Shown here piece after piece: positions 1 to 11,199 of a stretch of 64,000 nt of DNA. The notes under the pieces are model-generated. The model saw only the letters and a program-made list of their open reading frames with translations, was not told the origin of the DNA and searched no databases. Made by a program: the position numbers and the translations under genes. Each line of letters begins with the position of its first letter. Position 1 is the stretch's first letter. The DNA comes from Gnetum montanum (lineage: Eukaryota; Streptophyta; Gnetopsida; Gnetales; Gnetaceae): assembly GCA_015680685.1 (NCBI GenBank), contig MNCI01002227.1:408526-472525 (forward strand). Direction: 5' to 3'.

Positions 1-212
1 AGAAGCTGCACGACAAGTTGATAATAAATTACGAGCTGGCATTAACACCATTACAGGCGCTCAGGAACGACAAATAGTAGACACTAAATGAATATATAAC
101 AAATAAAGCTTGAACCTGCGTAGAATCTTCGCCCAATTTAGTAAGCAAAAAATAAGAACCAATCGAAGCTTGAGAAACACAAAAATGCAGTTATGGTTAA
201 TTATTAGCATAC
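1..212 (-). other. Intron 1 of the CKX gene (partial)
   Basis: This is the minus-strand continuation of the cytokinin dehydrogenase gene beyond its first exon. Coding similarity stops at a GT donor (minus strand, bases 212-211, context ACTG then GTATGC), and the downstream reading frame becomes unrelated and AT-rich. The acceptor and remaining exons lie beyond the left edge, so intron length is unknown. Confidence 0.75.
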
Positions 213-846
213 CAGTGACAACCTGCAGCTGCACAACATTACTAATCTGGGGACCAAAGATGTGGGTTTGGCCACTGATGCCGGCGTTAGAGAGGGTGCC
301 GCCCACGGTGAGGTCCAAATAATCAGTGAAGGAGCGCGGTGCCAAGCCCTGCTTCAGGGCCACCTTGATGAGATCAATCCATAAAGCTCCTCCACCTGCG
401 GTGGCCGTGGAAGAAGCAACGTCTACGGAGACATGGTTAAGCAGCGACATATTAACAACGAGGCCATGGAGTGCCTGAGCTTGGCCTTGAAATGAGTGGC
501 CATTGCCGTATGCGGCCACGCTTAGGTTAGGCGTGGACGCTGCAAATCTGATAATCTTGCTGATGTCATCCACGGATGCCGCCATTAACACAGCGGCAGG
601 GCTCTCGCTAACGATTCCACCGAAATCGTGGGAGGCAGCGTCAATGGCGTCACCGCGGCCGAACTGAATGCTCCCCTGCACACCCAACATGTGTATGTCG
701 CTGCATACCTGCTCAGAAAACAGGCCACACACCAGGCACTCCTCGTACACGCCTGCGGCCGAGCAACTTACTGCTGCTACCACTACCGCTACTGCTATTG
801 CCACCACGCTTCTGTCCAGCAGCTTACTTCTAGTAATGGAATGCAT
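213..846 (-). CDS. CKX: Cytokinin oxidase/dehydrogenase, exon 1 (5' part of gene)
   Basis: Cytokinin dehydrogenases are FAD enzymes that cleave the N6 side chain of isoprenoid cytokinins, usually in the secretory pathway or apoplast. This exon gives about 211 codons from the ATG at 846. Residues about 12-30 form a hydrophobic alanine/valine-rich signal peptide. The FAD-binding domain follows: GNGHSFQGQAQA at about 114-125 holds the GHS motif whose histidine (about 117) carries covalent FAD in the family. SFTDYLDLTVGGTLSNAGIS (about 172-191) holds the conserved catalytic aspartate (about 175), followed by GPQISNV. The exon ends in VVT plus the first base of a glycine codon, so the intron is phase 1. 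No stop or frameshift is seen in the exon. The C-terminal substrate domain lies outside the window. This is the only intact host coding sequence I recognise here. Confidence 0.9.
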
Positions 847-2160
847 CCTTCTTCTTTATTATGATGATGATGTTAGTATTCTGGGCCAAGCTGATGGAAT
901 GCAATCTTGGCTGCTGCTGCTGCTTCAATCTGTGCTACTCTTAGCAGCAATTCAATTCACAAATACAACCTTTGTTGTTGTTTGTTTTCTTTTCTGATAG
1001 TTGTGCTTGTGGCCTACCTTACCATGGTGGGCAGCGTTGGGTGCAGCAGGTGCTTTAAAGCGAAAAAGTGCAACTTGTGCATGGCCGAACTTTCTACACT
1101 TCTTCCAGTAGCCCAGGTCACGGCGACCCTGTAACACGTTTGCGTACCACTATAATGGCCATGCTCGCGTAACAAAATCATGAATCTTGACCAGAGGAAA
1201 CAAGCGTATCACGCCGTATCCCCAGTTCCCCACTACTCCGGTAGACTCTTGGGCGTTGCAATTAATACCGTGAAAAATTCCAAGCTTTAGAGCTTGTTCG
1301 TTATTAGGTTAGTTGGCAGAGCTGAAAATGAGGTAACCAGTGACAATGATGATTCGTGCGTGGACATCGATCGCGCGACAATTTTCTTAAGTAATGAAAT
1401 GGAACCCTTTCTTCGTGGATGTTTGGCGTGAACTGGTAAACGGATGGATCGCTCTGGCTGACTGCTGGTCCAGGATTGCACTACACGGAATCGAAGTTGC
1501 GATCTTGGAACGGAAGATTTGTTTACACTAATGACGGCATTCACTGTTAAAGTGTTTCCTCCTCGGCAACAATCGCCGCAGCAGATTCCACTTACCGCGG
1601 GCTGCTGCTGAAAGAAAGTGCATGCCCGAATAAATGTGAAATCAAGCTCAGCCATAGGTTCTTTATAGGCTAAGCTTTGAATATAGACATTGAACAGGTC
1701 TCGCCGTGTGAAATAAAATGTCTCGATGCGTACATAGGCTGCGGCCGCCATCAAGGAATCGTGATTCCTGATTTGTGATTGGGATTGATCAATAGCAACA
1801 ATAGACAGTACAAAGTTAAAGCAATTCTCCACAAGGTATAAGAACTGTAGGTGATTTTGTGGACGTCAGGATTTTGGATGGGAATCCGGCTGCTGAACAA
1901 GGACGATCATTAAACAGTCACAGTGATGTCATTTTAATGAATTACATTCATGGACTGACCAATGGTGCGTACAACGAGGACAGTCATGCAAATGAAGGAG
2001 CAAGAATTTGGAAGGAAACGTTTACGTACGTCGCTGGCTGCCATAGTCAATGAGTTTGGTTCCGTGGGCGGAAATGGCGGTGGTCTGCAAGGCGGAAAAC
2101 CGACGCCATGTGATCGATGGCTTCCTACTTTTATTTGACCTGTTCCTCTATCGCCTTCCA
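847..2160. other. Gene-flanking low-copy region, no gene recognised
   Basis: This is the upstream side of the CKX gene and its base composition is more balanced than the repeats that follow. I see no convincing TATA box for CKX. A 181-codon minus-strand open frame (1287-1832) has no recognised domain and no supporting partner exon. A 64-codon plus-strand frame (1859-2053) is equally anonymous. Both could be chance. The region should contain the CKX promoter and 5' UTR, but their limits are not visible. Confidence 0.4.
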
Positions 2161-3539
2161 TTCACGTTCAGTTATCATAATGTATAAGAACATGGGGTAG
2201 GTTGAAAGGAAACCGTGAGTAGAATACTTATTCATATCTCTACGAAAATATTGTATTCGGTGTATGGCATGGGTACAAAGAAAGTTTTGTTTGATCATAC
2301 TTCGAATGCCTCAATGTAGGGTTTTAACAGCCAGCGTACGTAACTAAACCTAAGTTAACCACGAATAAGTTTGACATGAGTATAAAAAAGAAGTTATACA
2401 TCAAAATAAGCATGTAAATGTCTTGAAGTAGGAATCACCCTTGTTACAAGGTGTAAAGCATTGATCATAATTATTTTATTAATATTGTGATACTTAATCG
2501 TAAATCATTGACTGAAAATCATATCCATGCTAGAAAGCTACTTAGCTATAATTCCCCCTATTCTTATGTACTACCATATATCAAATATTGTAAAACTTTT
2601 ATCATTAAAAGAGCTTTAAAAAAGCACACTTTAATGCATGAAAATAAAAAGTATCCATGCACTTATATTTCTACTATAAAAGGGATTATAAAACTAAAAC
2701 TAAAACTAAAAATCAAGTTTTATTAGGTCCTATGGATCTATCATATAATACAAATATACATGTTATGAGTTTTGAAATTATCATTAAGAAAATTACCAAG
2801 TATTCAGAGGAATAAATCAACCAAATTTGTAAATTATAATATCTTACTTATGTCGAAATGTATAACATTGCATGATAATGTGGAGTTCATTTTAGTTGTT
2901 ATTCTTATTGTAAAATTGATATATTCATTCTTCATAGGGAATTATGATCCATCAACTTGTTTTAACTCTCAAATGGTGAGATATCATTCATGCTCTACTA
3001 ATTGTGCATTACAAATGGTGAAAAGCATAAGATAAATAGTTTGTCTTTGAATTAAGGCCTTCTCCAATACCATTCAAATAGAAATGTTTTTTTTTTCTCT
3101 CTACATTTTCCAAAGTTTTTAATATACTATTTTTTAAACCAATTTGTGAACTTGATTAGGATTGGAATAAAGAATGTGCCCTTGAATATTCCATTTATTT
3201 AGCCATAGAACTCCATCATGAAACCTTCCTTCATCACGTTTTTAGAGTATTTATCTAATAAGAGTTCATAAAGCTTAGAGGTGTAAGCTATAAACTAACA
3301 AACAACTTTAACTTCTAAGGGTATCATATATATTTTACAAAGCATAATATCATGTTGTGCCTATATTTTCACTTTGAATTTATTAAGCAAGAAATTCTTA
3401 TAAAATTTCTTTTATCTATTTCCAATATTTAGTTACTAAACCAAGACCCCATACAACCTACCTATTAAAGTGAATATAACTAAGCAGATATATGAAAACA
3501 TTCCTTTTTGTATTATTCAAAGGTATTGTACACGCATTA
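2161..3539. other. AT-rich intergenic DNA, nothing recognised
   Basis: Very AT-rich sequence with short open frames (for example 2487-2726 and 2772-3035) that show lysine/isoleucine-rich, low-complexity translations expected by chance. No repeat family seen elsewhere in the window was recognised. Confidence 0.4.
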
Positions 3540-3660
3540 CTTAATTAGTTAGAGCATATAACCTATGATTTGGAAGTCATTGGTTTTATTCTAGTAGTAC
3601 ATTGATCTAACACACCAATATGATTTACTTAAGTTATATGAAAGTATCATATTAGTTATA
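3540..3660 (+). repeat. tRNA-derived SINE-like relic
   Basis: A tRNA-like pol III promoter can be read: box A-like TTAGTTAGAGCAT followed about 35 bases later by box B-like GGTTTTATTCT. The stretch GATTTGGAAGTCATTGG resembles the copies at 6930-7020 and 3845-3970. It is more diverged than those. Confidence 0.45.
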
Positions 3661-3844
3661 AGTTGTAGGGTACATAAAATCATCTAGTTTCAATTCTCTC
3701 ACACGCCCTTAACAATTTATTGTAAATGGCATATTTCATTGTTACATAAAAGGCTACTACTTCACTTCAAGTAGGAGATAGCTATGTTTGCCTTAGCAAT
3801 ATGCTAGTAAGTACCCATTCAAGAGCCATATAATTGTAATATAG

Positions 3845-3970
3845 CTGCACCCCAATCTATATAGTCCAAGTAGAACTTTATAACTCAGCATTGCCCACTA
3901 GAATCGAGTCCATGATTTAGAGCTTTCAAATCAAGTACTTTATGACCTCATCATTTAGAATATTTACCCT
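3845..3970 (-). repeat. SINE copy (same family as 33836-33990)
   Basis: On the minus strand it reads ATGAGGTCATAAAGTACTTG, then the box B-like GGACTCGATTC, then TAGTGGGCAATGCTGAGTTAT and GATTGGGGTG. The order and spacing match the copy at 33836-33990, including the distal TTGGGGTG block, so this is one interspersed family and not a tRNA gene. Confidence 0.6.
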
Positions 3971-4860
3971 TTATGATGCTCAAAATGATTTAGCCAAAGC
4001 TAGAACACAATGGAATAAGTAAAATTTAAAACCATGAAACTTATTATTAGATGTTACAAGAGCTAATAGAGTGAAGGTTCTTATCATCCTTGATTATTAC
4101 AATTGCCAAGAGCTCAAAGGAGCAAAGTCTTGATGTAAACAATGGGTATTTAAAAAGGTTAAAGTCATGTTATTTCTATTCATTGTTTTTGAAATTGGTA
4201 TTTACTAATGATAGCTGGCTAAACTGATTAGTTCATTGTTTGACAAGGATCTACAAATAGAAGATTCACATTGGTTGGAGCATGTACCCAAAGTAGTTTG
4301 GGTGCTAGGGTTGTTTCATGGGAGCAAAGCCAAATGCATGTTGAAAGTGACTATAAAAATCAATTAAAAATATAAAGAAATTCTTCCCTGAACTTAGTTA
4401 AGATTTTTTAGGAAATATATAATTATTGTAATGTTAAATTAAAAAATAATGAAATCATATCTATCCAAATACAATGATTTATTAACCAAGAAATAGAAAA
4501 GATGGTGCCAATCTTGGTATAGCAATGCCCATTTTATCATTTATGGAAGTTCTATCATTGCTATTTATTTATATAACTACATTGTTCACTACAGCTCCAT
4601 ATCAATTTGATTGATCATTAACAAAATTTTTTAAAAGTGTAAAGTGACTAAAGTCTAAGTGGAGTGTTCCCGTTCACTTGGGAGCCAATTCAAGTACCCA
4701 AAATGTAGGGAGCAAGAAAATTTACAAAATAGAATCAGGCCTGCTATGGTGTTGAATGTTGGACTACATAAAAGAGGCATGAACAACAAATCAGTGTGGC
4801 AGAAATGCAAATGTTGAAAGGAATGTTGAATGTTACCAAAAGAAAGAAATTGCATAACAC
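3971..4860. other. AT-rich intergenic DNA, nothing firm
   Basis: No gene recognised. One short plus-strand frame near 4133-4160 reads CKQWVFKKVK, reminiscent of the conserved W-V-F-K stretch of Copia reverse transcriptases, but no other Copia motif follows it. Confidence 0.35.
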
Positions 4861-4990
4861 AGAGGAAGACTTAGAGTGGCTTCTATTTCAGATAACTTAC
4901 AAGAATGGTGATTTAGATGGTTTGGACATGTGCAAAGAAGATTAAATGAGCCTATAAATGAAAATTGTTACCTTACTGCTACCAAAAAAA
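4861..4990 (+). pseudogene. LINE reverse-transcriptase 3' fragment
   Basis: The plus-strand frame from 4861 reads RGRLRVASISDN, then after one stop FRWFGHVQRRLNEPI. The R-W-F-G-H-V-x-R-R string is a hallmark of the region downstream of the RT domain in RTE/L1-type LINEs. Only about 40 codons are recognisable and one is a stop. It is a dead scrap. A second possible scrap at about 5094-5120 reads EKGYDNVP, like the RT motif with A-Y-D-x-V-P. Confidence 0.6.
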
Positions 4991-5130
4991 AATATTGGAA
5001 AAATGGTTAAGGTTAATTTGAAAAAACTTCAAAATAAACATCCAGGAATGGCAAAAAAGAACTCATAGAAGATGACCCTATCTCATTCTCATTGAGAAAA
5101 GGCTATGATAATGTTCCTTGTATTGAAAAA

Positions 5131-6050
5131 GTACAGTTAAAATGGCGTTGGAGCTGACGGACCATCGCTTCAATTACAGCGATCTGCTGGCAAGCTGTTA
5201 CGCTATCACAGCAGAAGGGTCCATCCTACCTTTAAAAAATCCGTCACGTAGAAGTTTCTTTCTCTGCAAAGAAGGGCCAGTATTTTATTTATGTTATCAT
5301 TGTTTAATGCTCCAATGATGGATTATTCCACAAAAGTCGGCAGGGAAGAAGCGCGGATAGTGGCAGAATATACAGGAGTGGGATGCAAAGTAATGGGTCA
5401 TGTGCTCACACCCGTCATAATTGCAAGTGCGTGGAGCACGGGGCATAGCCCGAGTTTCTAGCTTGGTATTTGCAGTAGTTTCGCTGCAGATTCTCATGGA
5501 AATACTGCATCGCCATGGCGGAAGTTACGCATTGACTTGCACATGGTCAACACTCCAAATATCCAACATTCATTTGCGTATCTGTGCTGCGATCCGCCAA
5601 ACCAGCAACGCGTCCATATCATGCAGATTTCCAGTATCCTGCAGCCAAGAATTTGATAGGCACGTGACGGTATTTTATTTTTCTCTCGGTTTTAATTGCG
5701 TTTGACATTTTCAGAGCATTCAGAAAACGTCAAAACGGGAACCAGTTTCCCTGGATGAAGCATCAAAACAAAGGGCATAGTTACTTCGAATCTGAATCAT
5801 AAACCCACCTAATACAAAAAATAAAAAATAAAAAAAATTGTGCATGTGATTACAGTTTATTTTGGGAGTGAAGCAAAACATATTTTGTCAGAGCGTAGGT
5901 TGCAGCAGCAGCTGATTGCTTCTACCACCATCGGCACTTTCTATACTCGTCCAAATTATAAATCGTAAGGCTGCAATTTAGTCGTTAATCACACAGGAAT
6001 CATACTCTCGTTGCAATGCGCATAAGCATACTATTACTTGGCTACTCTAA
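5131..6050. other. Unassigned, less AT-rich stretch
   Basis: The stretch from about 5131 to 5750 is more balanced in composition than its surroundings and contains a 94-codon plus-strand frame (5421-5705) and an overlapping 66-codon minus frame. Neither shows a domain, signal or repeat I recognise. It could be a low-copy island or an old gene fragment. Confidence 0.3.
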
Positions 6051-6054
6051 GCTT

Positions 6055-6240
6055 ATTATTTAGAGTAATGGTAAGGTGCCTGTATTTTAAGTCAAAGACC
6101 TGGAGGTTCATTTCTCAAGTTGAATACGTGGCTTTGAACTTGGACCCAATAACTTAAAGAAGTTAGACTTTTGCTCATCTAGCAACTCTCCAAGGACCCC
6201 ATCTAGCACATGAGTACTATGGCTTCAGGTAATGATCCTT
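6055..6240 (+). repeat. tRNA-derived SINE-like relic
   Basis: Box A-like GAGTAATGGTAAGGTGCC is followed by box B-like GGAGGTTCATTTCTC, at tRNA-like spacing, with a non-tRNA body after it. It differs in sequence from the 33836 family and may be a second SINE type. Confidence 0.45.
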
Positions 6241-6929
6241 TTTATTGCTTGTCTATTTTCAATTGTATTCTTGGTTTTGCCTATGCTATCTAAAAAATTT
6301 CAAAGATTGCTAGCTGAGTGTTATCTCCAAGATGTCTTTATTCCAAAATTTCAAGGCTAGATTTGTTGCATTTTTGGAAAGCTATGACAATTGCCAAGAA
6401 TAGAAGCCTTAAAAGATACCTAAAAAAAGCATAATCATGGTTATTTTAAATTTTCATTAATTGAGTATATACATTTTATTAGATAATATTTAATGATTAT
6501 AAATAATATATTTGGCTAAAAATGTTATGTGAGAATGGTTATGCATTCCTTGTTGCATATTATTTTGCCTCTACAAATGCTACATTGTATAATTCTATAA
6601 AGCTATCTTGTGATCATCCTCTTCAATTCTTAGACAAAGATATTATAGGATTTCTTATAGAGATTTTAATGCAAGGATAGGCTCCCATCAAACAAAAATT
6701 ATTCATTCATAGCATAATGTTGGGAAATTACACAATGTTGAATATTATAGTTGGACATGACATTCTGCATATGGCACTATTAATAAGATGGGTCAACAAC
6801 TATTAGAATAGACAAAATTTTTTGATCTTCTCATTTGCAATGAGCTTACTAGATATCCTCAGTCTTCATCATTTCCTTTCACAAAACCTTAAGGTAACTC
6901 TTTCATTGATTTGCTTTTTATTCTTATGA

Positions 6930-7020
6930 AGATATTCAGCACTGCCCGCTAGAATGAAACCCATGACCTAGGGCTTCCAAATCAAGTGTCTTACTACTAG
7001 GCTAATACCTCATTATTAGA
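6930..7020 (-). repeat. SINE inserted in the LINE
   Basis: On the minus strand it reads AATGAGGTATTAGCCTAGTA, ACTTGATTTGGAAG, then GGGTTTCATTCTAG and CAGTGCTG. Box A (TTAGCCTAGTAG) and box B (GGGTTTCATTCT) match the copy at 33836. It separates the endonuclease and RT parts of the LINE. The distal body is missing, so the copy is truncated. Confidence 0.65.
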
Positions 7021-8691
7021 ATGCAAATAAGAGTCATAGACAATTTAGTTAAGGCATATAAATGCTTGATTAGAACCAAGAAAAGGAAATTCATCTAGAA
7101 GTAGGAAGAATATTTTGTTTACATTATTACAAAGGAACCTAGAAAGTTTTGGCAATGTGTTTGTCATAAAAATTTTTCATCATTTAATTTTTCTTTTCAA
7201 GATATTTGTTCATTTTATAATAAACTATTTATAAGAGAAGATGATAATTATGTTGTTGTTGTACAACAAGCACCTCTCCAATTTACTCTTGAGAAAGTCA
7301 TAGAGTGTATTAAAAAGATACAATCTAGCAAAGTTGTAGATTCAGATGATTTATATGCCTACTTATTAAAGTGGGAAGGACCTACTTTCCATAAAGAAAT
7401 TTGGCATAGATTAAATTCAACAATCAATCAAGGATTAGATTAACATTGAAAAACTAGTAAAGTTATCTTGTTATATAAAAAGAGAGATAAAAATAATTTC
7501 AACAATTATCGAATGATCACTGTGAGTAATATTTTTGCTAAGTTGTTGGGCACTCTACAAGCAAAGAAAATCAGTTCTTAGGACAAAGTTAACTAGGTCA
7601 AGGCAAGGCATTAAATAGGTTTCAAACAAAATTATTTTACTATTGATCACTTAGTTACTCTTAAACATTACATGAAGTTTACAAAATTGCTTAATAAAAA
7701 GGTTTTTATCTCTTTTATTAATTTTGCAATAGCATATGATGTAGTGGTTCATACAAAACTATGGTTGTGCTTGCATAAAATTGGCCTCCTTTCAAATTTG
7801 ATTGCAGCAACTCAAAGATTATATAAGGAAGTGATTATTGAAATTACAAATAACAATTTAAAGAAAAAAATTCAATTCCAAAGAAAAATTAGAGTTAAAC
7901 AAGGTTGTCTACTTTTTTCAACTTTATTTGGTATCTTTATTGATGGAATGTAAGAATGGTTATGCAATAGGCAAGATAGTCATGCTATCAAAATTGGATC
8001 CCAAGTAGTAAATCACCTTTTATGTGTAGACGATGCTACATTGATCATCACTACTATAGAAGGTATGCAAAATATGTTACAAAGTTTAGAAAATTATATT
8101 CATTCATCTAGTTTTCAAGTGAATGTGGATAAAACCAAATTAATAATCTTGGGTATAAGAAATACTTATTATAATTTTTATTTTGAAGATATTAATGTGT
8201 AAATAGTAGATTCTTTTAAATATCTGAGTCTCATTTATATGAACAAATACATGTGGGGAAAGTGCATTAAAGAAAGAATAGTAGGAGAAGGCTCTATATG
8301 CTTTCAAAAACAAGTGTAGAAATTTAGAAATTTCAACTTGAAAGGTTTGAAAACAAAATTTCAAATTGCCATCTATCCTACTATATTATATAGATGTGTT
8401 ATTTAGGGACCTAGACTTAGTGCTAAATGTTGGAAAGATATTGAAAGAGTGCAAAACACCTTTCTTCTCAATGAGTTAAAGGTGAATATGCAAATACCTT
8501 ACTCAATGTTATTATGTGAATATGATTTACTATCTTTAGAAGTAAAACCCTTGTGCCAATATATTACATACACTCATATCTTACATATTTGAAGGCAAGA
8601 TGTATTCTCTAAAGTAGCTTTTTAGAAATCATGATATCATAGTTGGTATTTTTAGGGAATGCAATGGTTGAATAAAATGGAACATCTCTTG

Positions 8692-8696
8692 GGAGG
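8692..8696. repeat. Target-site duplication, left (solo LTR)
   Basis: GGAGG directly precedes the LTR and is repeated at 9496-9500 directly after it. A perfect 5-bp duplication is the normal gypsy insertion footprint. Confidence 0.85.
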
Positions 8697-9495
8697 TGAT
8701 GAGTGTCAAGGTACCCCTACACTCAACCATATGAATATGAGCATTACACGCGCGATCCGGTCGAACTCTACAGACTAAGTGCCTACACGCCTTATGGAAC
8801 ACTTAAGGTTAATCATTTGTTGTCTTCCCAGACTTACTTGTATTTGTCATAGTTGTATGGTTAAGCAAGTCTGAGGTATGTGATTTTTATGTCTTTTATG
8901 TTTTATCGCCTATGCTAATGAGGGGAAGGGTGAAGAGACTAAGTAACTAACTTTAACTAACTAAGTTCTAATGCCTAGCATCAGTATCTGTTCTCACTTA
9001 CCGTTCACACCCTGAACCAATGCAACCTTCTGGGATTACCAAACGCTATTCGTTGTTGGGATTACCAAGCGTAACGCACGTGCTCGAAGTGTTCGTACTA
9101 AATGCACTTAACTAGGAGTTAAGGGTTGAGGGAGATTTAATTAACTAATAAAGCATTTAAACATTAACAATAATTAAAGTCCTATTTAGCTTAGTCCATG
9201 CACTGCAAGGTTTATCCAAAAAGTTCTTTTTTATTTCTGTACACAAACTTGTGCTCAGGTACAATATTTGCTTGAATAAAGATTTGTTCACTTTGGGACT
9301 CCTACTACGGGCACATGGAAATTACTCTAACTCTGGAATGGAAAGATTGCAAGAGTTTGGCTAAGGTATAGATCTAGATGGAGAAACAAGGGAGAGCCAC
9401 CTCTTATTTATAAATTTGGCGGTGCACTGCGATATCGCGTACGCGATATCGCAGGGGACACGATATCATGGCCCATGCAATATCGTGTCCCATCA
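8697..9495 (-). mobile_element. Solo LTR (E1/E3 family), reverse orientation
   Basis: The stretch begins TGATGAGTG and ends CCCATCA on the plus strand, with inverted TGATG/CATCA ends. It aligns over its length with the reverse complement of the E1 and E3 LTRs (GTACCCCTACACTCAACCAT at one end, GATATC palindromes at the other). A minus-strand TATAAATAAGAG promoter lies at 9401-9412. No internal region remains, so it formed by LTR-LTR recombination. The U3 contains a perfect 26-bp palindrome at 9428-9453. It interrupts the LINE open region between 8696 and 9496. Confidence 0.92.
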
Positions 9496-9942
9496 GGAGG
9501 ACATATAGCAAAATCCTAAGCATATTTTCCAACTATTCAAGTAAAAGGTTTTAACACAAATGTGGCATACTGTAGAAGGAAAAAGATAATTTTATTTACA
9601 TCACATTATATTTAATAAGCTAAATGTAGAAGCTCACTATCTCTCAAATGATATTTTAATCAGGTATCAAAATTCTATTAGCAAACTTCACTTAACTTTT
9701 CATAATCTTAGAGTTGAAAGTGGAAGATGGATTCAACTTCCATAGAAGAGCAAATTTGTAGGTTTTATAGGTCAAGAACCTTTAAAGATGAGTTACATTT
9801 GTTTCTTTCTTGTGCATTGACTACCTATTTAAGACAACATTATATTATTACAATAAAAAACCTGTATACTTTGTTTTTCTGCCTTCATTGGTACTTGGTT
9901 AATTTGTAGAGCCTATCTTTATTTTTTCTATTCCCATTGGTA
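9496..9942 (+). pseudogene. LINE 3' end, continuing from 8696
   Basis: This is the LINE's C-terminal part beyond the solo LTR. The frame at about 9742-9850 reads EEQICRFYRSRTFKDELHLF then LSCALTTYLRQHY. It resembles the cysteine-rich tail C-x-F-C-x(n)-E-D-E-x-H-F-L-x-x-C-x-x-Y-x-x-L-R seen in many non-L1 LINEs, with the second Cys read as Tyr. The following A-rich minisatellite may be the element's 3' tail. Confidence 0.6.
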
Positions 9943-10156
9943 TTTGGAAGGAAAAAAAATAATAGGCACATGTTGAAAAAAAAATAATGGATACATATTA
10001 GAAAAAAAAGTGGTCATATGTTGAAAAGAAAAAAGTTGGTACATGTTGAAGAGAAAAAACATTATGGACATATGTTGAAAAGGAAAAAAAATAATGGGCA
10101 CATATTGGAGAGAAAAACAAAATAGTGGACATATGTTAGAAAGAGAAAAAAATAGT
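9943..10156 (+). repeat. Minisatellite, left part
   Basis: About seven imperfect units of 25-33 bp with the core ATAGTGGGCACATGTTGAAA followed by an A-rich run. The array is cut at 10156 by element E2 and resumes at 20673. Confidence 0.85.
10152..10156. repeat. Target-site duplication, left (E2)
   Basis: ATAGT precedes the E2 5' LTR and recurs at 20673-20677 right after the 3' LTR: a perfect 5-bp match. Confidence 0.9.
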
Positions 10157-11041
10157 TGATAAAGTTAATTTGTGTTGCCTATGATATCATAACTCTAATA
10201 TTGTAGCATTAGCTACGTCATGGTATATGCGATATCATGAGACTTGTGCTAGCTTATAAATACAACACTTAGGTGCAATGATTCATAATAGATTTCAATC
10301 CATAGTAACGAAACTCTTTCAGTATGTTTTTGTGAAATTATTATTTAGCACTCAGAAGTGTGAATGCCCACAATGTAGTGTAACTTAGTGAACAAAGTCT
10401 TTATTTGAACATCTTGTACTTGGGTACAAGTGTGACTAGTAATAAAGATTAAGGTATTTCATACTATTACATCATTCTCCTAGTTTGCTACTTTACTTAG
10501 AATAATGTTTACCATTTTCACTTAGACTACTGATTACTACTTTCCTAGTTAATGTTTTACTATTCAATGCACTTTACTTTTACTATTGTTAGTATGCGAA
10601 ATGGATATGATTGATTTCAAGCATAAAGTGTGATCATTTGGTAACGCAGTAGTATTATCGCTTGGTTCTCCTAATAGCAAAATACTTGATAATCCTAGTA
10701 ACAATTACATAAGCCCAAGGCATGTATGGAAAATCAGGACCAAATATCGATTGCCTTAGGATAAAATAGATTTATTTATTATTTTACTTAGAATTAGAAA
10801 CTATTTTCAATTCACCATGTTCACTAGGAGTAGTAATGGCGCAACAACATCAGTTATCATATACTTCACAGTGAGCTAAACTATACATAGATTTTACTAG
10901 CTCTGTGTGGGAAGACAACGATCTCGAACTTAAACTAATTACTAGCATATTCACATTGCCTCATCCATGAATTACAATTTGGTCACATGTGAATACTTGT
11001 GACTTGTATGGTTGGGTGTTGGATTACTCTACCGCTCATCA
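10157..11041 (+). repeat. E2 5' LTR
   Basis: 885 bp, beginning TGATAAAG and ending CGCTCATCA. It aligns with 19773-20672. TATA box TATAAATA at 10255-10262. U3 holds GATATC and decayed forms. The R-region stem-loop spans 10399-10447 and includes AATAAAG. Confidence 0.92.
10399..10447 (+). promoter_or_regulatory. R-region stem-loop with poly(A) signal (E2)
   Basis: Outer arms CTTTATT and AATAAAG pair; inner arms CTTGTAC and GTACAAG pair perfectly around a TTGG loop. The AATAAAG arm is the likely polyadenylation signal. The equivalent site occurs in E1, E3 and E4. Confidence 0.6.
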
Positions 11042-11064
11042 TTGGCACCATTGCTAAGGACTAG
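11042..11064 (+). promoter_or_regulatory. E2 primer binding site (tRNA-Asp type)
   Basis: TTGGCACCATTGCTAAGGAC starts directly after the LTR. It is the TGGCGCCGTTGCCGGGGA plant tRNA-Asp complement with transition changes, and it aligns with the E1 PBS at 22204. Confidence 0.85.
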
Positions 11065-11199
11065 TTAATATATGCTAAGTAATTGATTTCACAAAGTTTG
11101 TTATATCAGAATTCAAAGTTAAAACTCATAACCTAAACAAGTAAGCACACTTAACCAAACATCTTAAAACACAACATGGCTTTAAAATAGAATACATCA

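Larger units (their letters stand above)
6540..8696 (+). pseudogene. Non-LTR retrotransposon (LINE) endonuclease and reverse transcriptase, decayed
   Basis: An apurinic-type endonuclease relic is marked by DFNARIG at about 6660-6685. After a SINE insertion (6930-7020) the RT follows. Visible blocks are NNFNNYRMITVSNIFAKLL (about 7492-7550), F-INFAIAYDVV (about 7705-7750), RVKQGCLLFSTLF (about 7890-7930), CVDDATLI in place of the Y/F-A-D-D catalytic box (about 8020-8050), and VNVDKTKLIILG (about 8115-8160). These follow the usual fingers-to-thumb order of LINE RTs. Several in-frame stops, mostly TAG, and small frameshifts make it dead. The alanine-to-valine change in the ADD box is odd. The 3' end is separated by the solo LTR and resumes at 9496. 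The 5' limit is uncertain. Confidence 0.8.

Noticed and set aside
110-1134. Plus-strand open frames over the CKX exon and its upstream side
   Set aside because: They are reverse-frame shadows of the CKX exon or run past it with no domain of their own.
1287-1832. 181-codon minus-strand open frame as a host gene
   Set aside because: No recognisable domain, no splice partner and ordinary composition. Length is within what chance allows in low-AT flank, so it is mentioned only within the flank entry.
4133-4170. Copia reverse transcriptase fragment (CKQWVFKKVK)
   Set aside because: Only about ten codons match; no Y-V-D-D box, integrase or LTR nearby.
9943-10156. CRISPR array
   Set aside because: Units are variable, A-rich, 25-33 bp and directly adjoining without spacers, in plant nuclear DNA.
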